Shown here: piece by piece, positions 35,257 through 45,429 of the stretch
Layout of the letters: each line of letters opens with the position of its first letter
How positions within the stretch are numbered: position 1 is the first letter of the stretch
Source: Jannaschia maritima
GTDB taxonomy: Bacteria > Pseudomonadota > Alphaproteobacteria > Rhodobacterales > Rhodobacteraceae
Direction of reading: 5' to 3'
Assembly (NCBI RefSeq): GCF_030973515.1
Contig: NZ_JARGZA010000001.1
Coordinates: 62,001 to 126,000 of the forward strand
Length of the DNA stretch: 64,000 nt
Made by a program: the position numbers and the translations under genes
Notes under the pieces: model-generated
The model's database searches: none
What the model was told of the DNA's origin: nothing
What the model saw: only the letters and a program-made list of their open reading frames with translations

Positions 35257-36013
35257 CGGATGGCTCCTCTAGTAAGCAAGTGGTAAAATCTCTCGCACGC
35301 GTGACGATTAGGGGAAGCTGGCCAAGAATATCGCGGTCGAAATTGGTTTCGGCAAAAACAGGTTCGATCTTTACATGCAGTTCGCATTGCGGGTTCGGCA
35401 CATCGGCGACAGTTTTGCACCAGACGATCTCGGAGACGTCGCCGGTCATATCGAACCGCGCCCAAGCTTCGGGCGCATCAGCAGCACGATCTGCGCCAGG
35501 GTAGGTGACACCGAGGAAGCCGCCCGGTAGGTCGCGACCAGTGAGGCGGTAATCCTCCCACACCCAGTACTCGACGCCGTGCACGTCCGTAGCGAGGCGG
35601 CGGTCGGCAGGAGGCTTACCCGCAGATCGTGGAAGTCGTGCCGCCAGTGGATATAGGTCTACACCCGTCACCATGATCCGCAGTTCGTCCTCGTCCAGCG
35701 ACGAGCCTCGGAACGGCAGCCCCGTCGCGAGCGACAGTTCGAACACCTCCGCCACCGTCGGCCCCGCCGACGTGCCGCCGAAGGCTGCCGCCCCCTGCGC
35801 CTCGTAGGTAGGGTCGTAGCGGATCGGCTCGGGGCGGTCCTCCTCGATGCCCCGCGCGCGGTACTGACTGACCATCAGGTCGCGCTCTATCAACGGGCCG
35901 TGGCGGTAGGGCACGCAGTCGAGCGCGGCGGCAGGCTGTGCGAGCACCGTGACCGACAGCAGGACGGCCAGGGCGGAGGCAAGGCCCAAGGTCGTGCCAT
36001 ATTGGATCGTCAA
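35249..36013 (-). CDS. Secreted cysteine-containing protein of unknown function
   Basis: 254 residues from a TTG start at 36013, chosen because GGAGGGG lies eight bases upstream and a signal peptide follows immediately (hydrophobic LASALAVLLSVTVLA, cleavage near AALD). The mature protein has four cysteines (DCVPYRHG, WCKTV, PQCELHV, TTCLLEE), consistent with disulfides in the periplasm, and no recognised domain. The longer frame to 36091 would put 26 residues before the signal. GC is lower than in zapA and gatB. The partner ORF follows with an eight-base overlap. Confidence 0.6.
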   Translation of the reverse strand: MTIQYGTTLGLASALAVLLSVTVLAQPAAALDCVPYRHGPLIERDLMVSQYRARGIEEDRPEPIRYDPTYEAQGAAAFGGTSAGPTVAEVFELSLATGLPFRGSSLDEDELRIMVTGVDLYPLAARLPRSAGKPPADRRLATDVHGVEYWVWEDYRLTGRDLPGGFLGVTYPGADRAADAPEAWARFDMTGDVSEIVWCKTVADVPNPQCELHVKIEPVFAETNFDRDILGQLPLIVTRARDFTTCLLEEPSDG

Positions 36014-36339
36014 GGTCCGTCCCCTCCACTCTGCCAACGGCTCTAACCCATCCCACCGGCAGACTACCGATAGCCGCCCCAGCATCGCCACGCGGCGCAG
36101 GGGATCAACTGTGCCATCGGAAAGGATGTGTTCGTGGTAGGCGTGATTATGGTCAATGGGGTTCGGGCGGGTTCAGTTGGGCGACTTTAGAGTTTTAGAT
36201 ACTCTGGATCGTCTTGAGTGGATCGTTTATCGCGGACGAAACAGTCCCACCGGGACGTCTGGAACCGGTTGGATCGTCCTGCCGACATGCCGGACCGTAT
36301 CATCCCTGCAGCGGACCCTCGTCCAGACGCCGCCCCGGC
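36014..36339. other. 326-base gap between gatB and the secreted protein gene
   Basis: This stretch is less GC-rich than its neighbours and probably holds the promoter of the leftward secreted-protein gene. No RNA gene or convincing ORF is visible. A stem-loop-poor, T-rich section (36180-36240) marks the right part of the insert. Confidence 0.4.
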
Positions 36340-37851
<1,512 letters not shown>

Positions 37852-38070
37852 GGCGCGGGCTCCGGTCGGGCGGGACGGTTCGAACGCCCCGCCGTCTATG
37901 CCCGCCGCCCCCTCGGGGCAAGCCGGCCGGGGCGGCGCGAGGTTCGGCAGGATCCTGCGCATCCCGGCCGCCCCAGCGCCCCCCGGGGTGGGACTCACCG
38001 CATGCCCGATGTTAGGCCCCGACCCGGTTCCAGGGGGAGCCGGGACTTTCGTGCGCTGGGGGACTTCGGA

Positions 38071-38931
38071 ATGAACGCAACGACCACGGCGACGCGCTGG
38101 ACGGGCGCGCTGGCGATGCTGGCCTGCGCCGCGTTTCCCCATGCGGCGTCGGCGGATGCGTCCGCTTCGCTGGCCCTGGACACGACGCTGAGCACGCAGA
38201 ACGCCGTGCGGTTCCCCGACCTGGGCGCAAGCGCGCCCCGCGAATCGGCCCGCCCGCCGGCGCGCCCCGCGGTCGCGACGAACGACCTGCCGGACCTGCG
38301 GTGGGACCACGTCGACGGCTCCGCCCGTTGGACCAAGGCCGCGATGCGCGCGCTCGAACGGCACGGGCAGGACCTGGTCGGCACCGTCCCCGACGACATC
38401 CAGGCCTGGTGCCCGGCCTATGCCGAAGCCGACGAATGGCAGCGCAAGTCGTTCTGGGCGGGCCTGCTGTCGGCCCTGGCCAAGCACGAGAGCACGTATC
38501 GCCCCGCGGCCGTCGGCGGCGGCGGGCTGTGGTACGGACTGGTCCAGATCCTGCCCGCCACGGCGCGGGGTTATGGATGCCAGGCCCGCACGGGGCAGGC
38601 GTTGAAGGACGGGGCCCTCAACATGTCGTGCGCCGTCCGGATCCTGAACGTGACGGTGCCGCGCGACAATGTCGTCAGCCGCGGCATGCGCGGCGTCGCC
38701 GCCGATTGGGGACCGTTCCACTCCTCCCGCAAGCGGGAGGACATGCGCGACTGGATCAGCGCCCAGCCGTTCTGCGACGCGATGCAGACCTCCGCCCGCC
38801 CGCCCATGCGTCCCGGCACCGGGATCCCCGTGGCCGGCGATGGCGACCTCGTCCCCCTGTTCGTGTCCTGGGAACTCGACAAGACCATCCTTCTGCGAGC
38901 GAACGCCTGGGGCGGCGTGCTGGACAGCTGA
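38071..38931 (+). CDS. Secreted lytic transglycosylase-like protein (SLT fold)
   Basis: 286 residues with a signal peptide (about 1-29, ending near ASADA). The catalytic domain has the SLT glutamate in [18 protein letters not shown] (about residue 141) and [20 protein letters not shown], which parallels the GL-Q-I-P-T motif. Two cysteines may form a disulfide. It would cleave peptidoglycan glycan strands in the periplasm. The ATG at 38071 follows GGACTTCGGA. The open frame upstream overlaps gatB and is not real. Confidence 0.8.
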   Translation: MNATTTATRWTGALAMLACAAFPHAASADASASLALDTTLSTQNAVRFPDLGASAPRESARPPARPAVATNDLPDLRWDHVDGSARWTKAAMRALERHGQDLVGTVPDDIQAWCPAYAEADEWQRKSFWAGLLSALAKHESTYRPAAVGGGGLWYGLVQILPATARGYGCQARTGQALKDGALNMSCAVRILNVTVPRDNVVSRGMRGVAADWGPFHSSRKREDMRDWISAQPFCDAMQTSARPPMRPGTGIPVAGDGDLVPLFVSWELDKTILLRANAWGGVLDS

Positions 38932-38964
38932 ACCGGCCCGCCGGCCGCGGACGCGTGCCGTGGC

Positions 38965-39894
38965 CTATCCCAGCGCCAGCAACCACAGGCTGACGGTGAA
39001 GACCGACGCCACCGTGCCGATCAGCACGGTGGACGCCGCGATGCGCACCGCGCGCCCGTTCATCGCCGCGAACAGATAGCTGTTCACCCCCGGTGCCATC
39101 GCCGCCGTCGTCACCGCCGCACGGAACGCCCCGTCCTCCACCCCCAGGGCGCGGCCCATCCCCCAGGTCCACGCGGGGTGGATCAGCAGCGCCAACCCCG
39201 CGCAGAGCGCGATGCCCCGCCAGTCCCCTTCGGGGCGGTACTGCGTCAGGACACCGCCCAGGCCGAACAGGGCGGCGGGCAGGGCGGCCTGCGCGACCAG
39301 CCCCACCGGCTCCATCACGATGGCGGGGACGGGCAGGCCGGTCACGTTGACCGCCAGCCCCAGCGCCACGCCGATCATCAGCCCGTTGCGCGCCAGCTTC
39401 GACAGGACGGACCAGGCCCCGCCCAGGATCCCCGACCCTTCGGCGCGCACCGCCTCCATCGCGACGCTTCCGCAGACATAGCAGAACCCCGCATGCAGCG
39501 CGACGATCGCATAGTTCGGGCCCAGGCTGTCCGTGCCGAACGCCCGTTCGCTGATCGGCAGGCCCAGCAGCACCGTGTTCGCGAACATGGCGGCGAAGCC
39601 CACCGCGATCGCGTCCTCCGCCCCCCGCCGCAACCAAAACAGCGTCCCCAGGATGCCGCCGGCGAACACCACCAGCGAGCCGGAATAGTACGCCGTCAAC
39701 AGCCGCCACTGGAAGTTCGCCCCGATGTCGATCCGAGCGATGGCGACGAACAGCAGACAGGGGATGGCGAAGCGCTGCGTGAACACCATCAGCCCGTCCA
39801 CGTGCCCCTGCGTGAAGGCCCCCAGCCGCACGGCGAGGTAGCCCGCCCCGATCAGCAGGAAGACGGGGATCGTGACGGCCAGGACATCCAGCAT
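38965..39894 (-). CDS. AEC family transporter
   Basis: 309 residues with about ten hydrophobic helices, starting MLDVLAVTIPVFLLIGAGYLAVRLG, the auxin efflux carrier/malonate-type (AEC) N-terminus. The conserved RFAIPCLLF is near residue 46. Substrates in this family include malate, malonate and auxin-like acids; none can be assigned here. The ATG shares its first base with the stop of the metallo-hydrolase gene, so the two are coupled. Confidence 0.85.
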   Translation of the reverse strand: MLDVLAVTIPVFLLIGAGYLAVRLGAFTQGHVDGLMVFTQRFAIPCLLFVAIARIDIGANFQWRLLTAYYSGSLVVFAGGILGTLFWLRRGAEDAIAVGFAAMFANTVLLGLPISERAFGTDSLGPNYAIVALHAGFCYVCGSVAMEAVRAEGSGILGGAWSVLSKLARNGLMIGVALGLAVNVTGLPVPAIVMEPVGLVAQAALPAALFGLGGVLTQYRPEGDWRGIALCAGLALLIHPAWTWGMGRALGVEDGAFRAAVTTAAMAPGVNSYLFAAMNGRAVRIAASTVLIGTVASVFTVSLWLLALG

Positions 39895-40700
39895 CAGGCG
39901 GCGGGGGCGGGCAGCTCGATCGTCATCCCGTCATGGGCCGGGACGTGGTCCGCGGGCAGCTCGGCGGCAAGGGTACGGTAGTCCAGGTCGACATGGAGGT
40001 TCGTCAGCACCGCGCGTCTGGGCCGGACGCGCCGGATCCAGTCCAGGGCGTCGTCCAGACTGAAATGCGACGGATGCGGCCGTCGACGCAACGCGTCCAG
40101 GACCCAGACGTCCAGGCCGGCCAGGTCGTCCAGCGCCGCGTCGGGGATGGCGCTGACGTCGGGCATGTAGCACAGGCCCCCGATGCGGACCCCCAGGGCC
40201 GCGATGTTGCCGTGGATCACGGGGATCGGCTTGACCAGAATCCGCCCGCCCGGCCCGTCTATGCCCACCACGCCGTCCAGTTCGTGCCGGTTCAGGATGG
40301 GGGGATAGTCCGACCCGGGCGGGGTGCGGAACGCATACTCGAACCGGGTCGACAGGGCGGCGAAGGTCGGCTCGTCCGCCCAGACGTCCAACAGCCGCCG
40401 GGTGTTGAAGACGATCATGCGAAGGTCGTCCAAACCATGGACGTGATCGGCATGGGCATGCGTCCAGACCACCCCGTCCAACACGCCCACGCCGGCCTCC
40501 AGCAACTGCTCGCGCATGTCGGGCGAGGTGTCGATCAGGACCCGCGTGACCCCGTCCCCCGCGATCCGTTCCACCAGCATCGAACAGCGGCGGCGGCGGT
40601 TGCGCGGCTCCCCGGGGTCGCAGTCGCCCCATTGCCCGCCCAGCCGCGGCACCCCGCCGGAGGAACCGCAGCCCAGGATCGTGAAACGCAAGGTCGCCAT
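39894..40700 (-). CDS. PhnP-like metallo-beta-lactamase fold hydrolase
   Basis: 268 residues with the metal motif HAHADHVHGLDD near residue 80 and the opening FTILGCGSSGGVPRLGG typical of the PhnP/RNase Z-like group. These enzymes cleave cyclic phosphodiesters. No phn genes are near, so a general phosphodiesterase role is more likely. It follows tatD by 39 bases, and together with holB, tmk and the AEC transporter it forms a leftward string. Confidence 0.85.
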   Translation of the reverse strand: MATLRFTILGCGSSGGVPRLGGQWGDCDPGEPRNRRRRCSMLVERIAGDGVTRVLIDTSPDMREQLLEAGVGVLDGVVWTHAHADHVHGLDDLRMIVFNTRRLLDVWADEPTFAALSTRFEYAFRTPPGSDYPPILNRHELDGVVGIDGPGGRILVKPIPVIHGNIAALGVRIGGLCYMPDVSAIPDAALDDLAGLDVWVLDALRRRPHPSHFSLDDALDWIRRVRPRRAVLTNLHVDLDYRTLAAELPADHVPAHDGMTIELPAPAA

Positions 40701-40739
40701 GATGCCGTCATGGAGCCGGGCGAGGGACGCCGCAAGGCC

Positions 40740-41528
40740 TCACGCGGCGGCCTTCGCGAACAGCCGCGCGAAGTTGGCCTCCGTGGCGGCGGCGAAGTCC
40801 GGCAAGGACAGGCCGAACGCCTCGGCACCCGCCGCCGCCGTGTGCGCCACGAACGCCGGCTCGTTGCGTTTGCCGCGATGGGGCGGGGGGGTCAGGTACG
40901 GGCTGTCCGTTTCGACCAGGATCCGATCGAGCGGTGCGTCCGCGAAGATCGCGCGCAGGTCTTCGCTGCGGGGAAAGGCGGCGATGCCCGACATGGACAG
41001 GTAGAAGCCCAGGTCCAACGCCGCCTCCGCCAGGGCCCGACCGGAGCTGAAGCAATGCATGACGCAATCGTAAGGGCTTGCGCGGTGTTCTTCGGTCAGG
41101 ATGCGTGCCATGTCCTCGTCCGCGTCGCGCGCGTGGACGATCAGCGGCAGGCCCGTCCGCCGCGCCGCTTCGATATGCACCCGCAGGCTGGCCTGCTGCG
41201 CCGCCGCGCTGTCGGCCGTGTAGTGGTAGTCGAGGCCAGTTTCGCCGATGCCGACCATCTTGGGGTGGGCGGCCAGCGCGACCAGATCCGCCACCGTGGC
41301 GGGCGGATGGTCGGCCACCGACATCGGGTGCACGCCCGCCGCCCACCAGATCGGATCGTGTGCGTCCGCCAGGGCGCGGACCCGGGGGGCCTGGTGCAGC
41401 TTGGTGCAGATCGTCACCATCCGATGAACTCCGGCCGCCTCGGCGCGATCGATCAGGGCAGGGACCTCGCCCTCGAATTGCGGGAAGTCCAAGTGGCAAT
41501 GGCTGTCGGTCAGGCGCAGATCGGTCAT
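40740..41528 (-). CDS. tatD: TatD family metal-dependent DNase
   Basis: 262 residues with the TatD metal-binding opening TDSHCHLDFP, then GETGLDYHYT near residue 95, LIVHARDADEDM near 133 and ETDSPYLTPPPHRG near 205. TatD-type enzymes are 3'-5' exonucleases or D-aminoacyl-tRNA deacylase-like. Located directly after holB, a common pairing. Confidence 0.92.
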   Translation of the reverse strand: MTDLRLTDSHCHLDFPQFEGEVPALIDRAEAAGVHRMVTICTKLHQAPRVRALADAHDPIWWAAGVHPMSVADHPPATVADLVALAAHPKMVGIGETGLDYHYTADSAAAQQASLRVHIEAARRTGLPLIVHARDADEDMARILTEEHRASPYDCVMHCFSSGRALAEAALDLGFYLSMSGIAAFPRSEDLRAIFADAPLDRILVETDSPYLTPPPHRGKRNEPAFVAHTAAAGAEAFGLSLPDFAAATEANFARLFAKAAA

Positions 41529-41538
41529 GCGCGCGGGC

Positions 41539-42609
41539 CTAGACGGACGCGGCGTGCCCGTCCAGCGCGACCAGCACGTCCCATAGGATCGCGGAAGGGT
41601 CCACGTTCACCGCCTGCGCGTGCGCGGCCCGGTCCAGCGCGACCTGCACGACATCGATCAACGCTTGCGCCGCGGCCAGGTCGGGGGCCAGGCGGCGCAG
41701 GGCGTCGGGTTCCTGCGCCGTGATCGGCTCCGACGGGCCCAGGACCGCGGCACGGGCGGCGCGGTGCGCCAGGCGGCGGACCATGTCGAGGGCCACGTCC
41801 AGCTTGCCCGCATTCGCCCGTCCGGTCATGCCGTCCGCCAGCGTCCGGGCCGCGCCGCGGTCCATCATCGGACCGCCCAGGCATCGCACCAGCGAGACGT
41901 AGGTCGACGCCCCCCCTTCCGCGATCGACAGGGCCGCCCCGACCGATCCTTCCGCCAGGTGCAGCACCGCGGGCGTGACGTCCGCCCCGGCCTGCCGCAA
42001 GGCCGCGCGCATGGCGTCCTCGTCCAGGGGATGCAGCGCCAGCGAACGGCACCGCGACCGGATGGTGGGCAGGATCGCCGCCGGTCTGTGGGCGACCAGG
42101 AGGATCGTCGCGCCCTCCGGCGGCTCCTCCAGCAGCTTCAGGATCGCGTTCGCCGCGTTGCGGTTCAGGTCGTCGGCCGCGTCCACGATCACGACGCGGC
42201 GCCCCCCGGCGGACAATGCGAAGAACCCGTTCAGGCGGCGTGCCTCCTCCACCGTGATCTCCGTGCGCAGACGGCCGGCCTTGTCGTCCCAGGGGCGGCG
42301 CAGCAGCAGCAGGCCGGCATGGGACAGCGCCCCCAGACGCCGCAGGGCGGGGTGGCCGGGGGCGGGGTCCAGGTCGTCCGCCCGCGCGGGCGGGTCGGTC
42401 ACAAGGAACCGCGCCATGCGCCAGGCCAGCGTCGCCTTTCCCACGCCGCGCGGTCCGGTCAGCATCCAGCCATGCGGCATGCGCCCGCCGTTCCAAGCCG
42501 CCAGCACCGCGGCCTCCGCCGCGTCCTGTCCGAACAGGCGCGGGGTGTGCCGGGGATGGGGGGCGTCGCCCTGCCGGTCGGGCTCGGGCCGCTCCGTCGC
42601 GTCCGTCAT
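41539..42609 (-). CDS. holB: DNA polymerase III delta' subunit
   Basis: 356 residues of clamp-loader AAA+ type. The P-loop GPRGVGKATL is near residue 53, with Ala where Ser/Thr is usual; delta' subunits often do not bind ATP. The DEAD-like VIVDAADDLNRNAANAILKLLEEPP and the sensor SRC motif (IRSRCRSLALHP) follow. The zinc-finger cysteines of E. coli delta' are replaced (LRRPWDDKAGR). The ATG overlaps the tmk stop (ATGA). Confidence 0.92.
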   Translation of the reverse strand: MTDATERPEPDRQGDAPHPRHTPRLFGQDAAEAAVLAAWNGGRMPHGWMLTGPRGVGKATLAWRMARFLVTDPPARADDLDPAPGHPALRRLGALSHAGLLLLRRPWDDKAGRLRTEITVEEARRLNGFFALSAGGRRVVIVDAADDLNRNAANAILKLLEEPPEGATILLVAHRPAAILPTIRSRCRSLALHPLDEDAMRAALRQAGADVTPAVLHLAEGSVGAALSIAEGGASTYVSLVRCLGGPMMDRGAARTLADGMTGRANAGKLDVALDMVRRLAHRAARAAVLGPSEPITAQEPDALRRLAPDLAAAQALIDVVQVALDRAAHAQAVNVDPSAILWDVLVALDGHAASV

Positions 42610-43205
42610 GGCAGCGCGTTCCACACGCGCGCATGGACGGCGTCCGGATCGCCCGTCCCGTCGATCAGCCGGATGCGGTCGGGCGCCTCGCGCGCCAGGT
42701 CGTGGAACCCGGAATGGAGCCGGCGCTGGAAGTCCAGGCCGAACCCCTCGAACCGCGCCTCCGAACCGACGCGGGCGTTCGCGCGCGCAAGCCCCTCCTC
42801 CGGCGGCAGATCGATCACGAAGGTCCGGTCCGGCTCCAACCCGATGGCCAGGTCGTGCAGCGCGTCCACGAAGCGGCGCAGCGCGCCCCGGGTCGCGCCC
42901 TGGTACAGCCGGGTCGAGTCGGCGAAGCGGTCGCATACAACCGTGGCACCGCGTGCCAAGGCCGGGCGGATCGTGCGCGCGACGTGGTCGTGGCGCGCGG
43001 CGGTGAACAGCAGCGCCTCCGTATCCGGCAGCCAACGGTCCGGGGGCCCGTTCAGCACCAGCGCGCGGATGTCCTCGCCCCCGGCGGACCCCCCGGGCTC
43101 CCGCGTCAGGACGACGTCCCGGCCCCGCGCGCGCAGCGCGTCGGCCAGCAACCGCGCCTGCGTCGACTTGCCGGAGCCGTCGATCCCCTCGAAGCTGATG
43201 AACAT
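42606..43205 (-). CDS. tmk: Thymidylate kinase
   Basis: 199 residues, phosphorylating dTMP. P-loop FEGIDGSGKSTQ at about 4-15, the DR/E motif in LTREPGGS near 36, CDRFADSTRLYQG near 92 and the LID region EARFEGFGLDFQRR. tmk-holB-tatD is a widely conserved order. dacC lies 33 bases upstream on the same strand. Confidence 0.96.
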   Translation of the reverse strand: MFISFEGIDGSGKSTQARLLADALRARGRDVVLTREPGGSAGGEDIRALVLNGPPDRWLPDTEALLFTAARHDHVARTIRPALARGATVVCDRFADSTRLYQGATRGALRRFVDALHDLAIGLEPDRTFVIDLPPEEGLARANARVGSEARFEGFGLDFQRRLHSGFHDLAREAPDRIRLIDGTGDPDAVHARVWNALP

Positions 43206-43238
43206 GGACGCGCCCCTAGCAGGCGGAGGGGTGCCGCG

Positions 43239-44417
43239 TCACCCGTCGCCCTGGAAGCGCGCCATCGCCTCGCCCAGGACCTGCCCGGCGACCGCCATCC
43301 CCGTCACCTGGATCCGCCGCAGGGGGCCCGCGCGGGGCACGTCCGTCGCGGTCACCAGCGCGACCTGCCGCGGCTCCATGCCCGGATGGGCCAGGGTCAG
43401 GGTCGCGACCTGGGTGCCCGCGGCGACCGGCGCCTCCAAGGGGCCGTCATAGGCGATGACCCCCTCGATGGGTTGGCGCCCCGCCACGGGCAGCAGCACG
43501 GTCAGGGGACCCTCGGTCACCAACGCGACGGTCGGACGCTCGCCCATGAAGACCTCCGCCTCCATGACGGGGCTCGCGGCGTCGTCCAGGACCGTGGCCT
43601 CGGCGAACTGCCGGAAGGCCCAGTTGACGATCCGCTCCGACTCCTCGGCCCGCTGGGCTTCGGTATCCATGCCGGACAAGACGAAGGTAACGCGCCGGTC
43701 GCCCTGCACGGCGCTGCCGACCAGACCGTATCCCGCCTCCATCGTGTGGCCCGTCTTCAGGCCGTCCGCGCCGATGCCCAGATCCAGCAGGGGATTGCGG
43801 TTGAACCGGTTGGCCGGCGAGCGTCCGTCGAAGGCGAACTCCTGCTCGGCGAACATCGGATAGTATTCGGGGAAGGCCGTGATCAGCCGCTCCGCCAGGA
43901 TCGCCAAATCCTCCATCGACATGACGTGCCCCGCCTCGGGCCAGCCGCTGGCGTTGCGGAACACGCTGTTCTCCATGCCCAGCTCGCGCGCGCGCCGGGT
44001 CATCAACTCGGCGAAGCCGTCCTCCGTGCCGTCGGGGGACAGGGCCTCCGCCAGCACGACCGTCGCGTCGTTGCCCGACAGGACGATGACGCCGCGGATC
44101 AGATCCTCGACCGTGACCCGGTCGCGGGGGTCCAGGAACATCGTCGACCCGCCATAGCTGGCCGCATGCGCCGACACGGGCAGCACGGTGTCCATCGACA
44201 GGCGCCCGTCCTCCAGGGCCTCGAACGCCATGTTCAGCGTCATCAGCTTCGACATCGACGCGGGCGGCAGGGGAACCTGCGCGTTCTTCGACAGAAGCAC
44301 CTGGCTCGTGTTGTGATCCACCACGATGGCGCTGCCGGCCTGCGTCGCGAACTCCTGCGCGGAAGCCCCGGCGGCCAGCGCGACGGCCAAGGCGGCTGCA
44401 ATGATCGGTCGTGTCAT
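43239..44417 (-). CDS. D-alanyl-D-alanine carboxypeptidase (S11, DacC/PBP5-like)
   Basis: 392 residues with a signal peptide cleaved near ASAQE. Class A active-site motifs are all present: SMSK (PPASMSKLM, catalytic Ser), SGN (VLSGNDAT) and KTG (GLKTGHTMEAG). A C-terminal PBP5-type beta domain follows from about residue 275. It trims peptidoglycan pentapeptides in the periplasm. The ATG at 44417 is preferred to one at 44432 because GGGGA sits at proper distance. It may end with an amphipathic helix (VLGEAMARFQG) anchoring it to the membrane. Confidence 0.93.
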   Translation of the reverse strand: MTRPIIAAALAVALAAGASAQEFATQAGSAIVVDHNTSQVLLSKNAQVPLPPASMSKLMTLNMAFEALEDGRLSMDTVLPVSAHAASYGGSTMFLDPRDRVTVEDLIRGVIVLSGNDATVVLAEALSPDGTEDGFAELMTRRARELGMENSVFRNASGWPEAGHVMSMEDLAILAERLITAFPEYYPMFAEQEFAFDGRSPANRFNRNPLLDLGIGADGLKTGHTMEAGYGLVGSAVQGDRRVTFVLSGMDTEAQRAEESERIVNWAFRQFAEATVLDDAASPVMEAEVFMGERPTVALVTEGPLTVLLPVAGRQPIEGVIAYDGPLEAPVAAGTQVATLTLAHPGMEPRQVALVTATDVPRAGPLRRIQVTGMAVAGQVLGEAMARFQGDG

Positions 44418-44465
44418 GGCGTGCGTCCCCATCCTGCTTGGCGTCCCCGCGGGCGATATAGGACC

Positions 44466-45314
44466 TCAACCGCCGACGGGGTAGGCGTCCTTGAACCCGA
44501 GATCCACGGCCCGCTGCAGCGTCGCCTCGCGCTCCGCGTTCGTGGCGGCGGGGCCGATCAGCACGCGCCAGAACGGCTTGCCGCTGCTGGTGCCCTGGCG
44601 GACGTCCGGCGTCAGGCCCGCCTGGCGGAACGCCTCCGCCGTGTTCCCGGCATTCGCCTGGACGCTGAAGATGCCCACCTGGACGAAGGGTTTGGCCAGG
44701 GACGCGGCGGGGGCCTGGGACGGCGCATCGACCGCCGCGGCGATGCGCGTTTCGAAGGACGCGTCGGGCCCATCCGCCGGCGGCGCGTCGAGCGACGTGG
44801 CCACGATGTCGGCCATCGGCGCGGCTGTCGGATCGTCGCCATCCGCGATCGCGGGCAACTCGACCGCCGGAACCTCCCGCTCGCGCAGGGCGACGGCGCT
44901 GATCGCCGTGGGCCGCCCGGCGGCGATCCCCAGCGCCTTTGCCGCATCCGACGACAATTGCAGGGCGGGGCCCGGATTCGCGGCCTCGCGCTTGAACAGT
45001 GCGCCGATCACCACCTTGCCGTTGTCGCGGTTGCGGATGACGATCCGCTCCGGGCTGGTGACGCCGGGGGCGGCCAGCCACACGCCGCCCAGCGACGGGC
45101 GGCCGTCCCACAGCGCGTCGTCCTCGGCGGCGAAGACCTCCGGCGCCTCGACGTCGCGCTCCACCATCGCCGCGTCCGCCGCGCTGTCCCCGCGGGTGGC
45201 CTGCGCAGTGCCGGGCAGCTTGGGCATCGCCCCGCACCCCGCCAGCGCCGTGCCCGCCAGCAATGCCAACGCCCATCGCACGGATAGGCCGTGCCCCTTG
45301 CCGGATCGGATCAT
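44466..45314 (-). CDS. SPOR-domain lipoprotein
   Basis: 282 residues. The signal ends in the lipobox ALAGCGAM. The central region (about 80-190) resembles the RlpA-associated segment (SLGGVWLAAPGV, VVIRNRDNGKVVIGALFKRE, a double-psi-barrel-like pattern). The C-terminal 75 residues are a SPOR domain (KPFVQVGIFSVQANAGNTAEAFRQAG) that binds denuded glycan strands at the septum. A cell-envelope role next to the carboxypeptidase is reasonable. The ATG at 45314 is used rather than the upstream frame start. Confidence 0.8.
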   Translation of the reverse strand: MIRSGKGHGLSVRWALALLAGTALAGCGAMPKLPGTAQATRGDSAADAAMVERDVEAPEVFAAEDDALWDGRPSLGGVWLAAPGVTSPERIVIRNRDNGKVVIGALFKREAANPGPALQLSSDAAKALGIAAGRPTAISAVALREREVPAVELPAIADGDDPTAAPMADIVATSLDAPPADGPDASFETRIAAAVDAPSQAPAASLAKPFVQVGIFSVQANAGNTAEAFRQAGLTPDVRQGTSSGKPFWRVLIGPAATNAEREATLQRAVDLGFKDAYPVGG

Positions 45315-45429
45315 GCCTGTCGTCCCGTTCTGCCTGCTCGGGCGGCGGCCCGTTGATCGGACCTTTCCGCAGGGCAAAGCGTAGCGGGACGGGAACGCGG
45401 TGGGAAGCGCCGATTGCGGATCGCCCGCG

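Noticed and set aside
35073-36339. 6S RNA, which often follows zapA in proteobacteria
   Set aside because: I could not find the long imperfect hairpin with a central bubble in this gap. The space is taken up by the secreted-protein insert.
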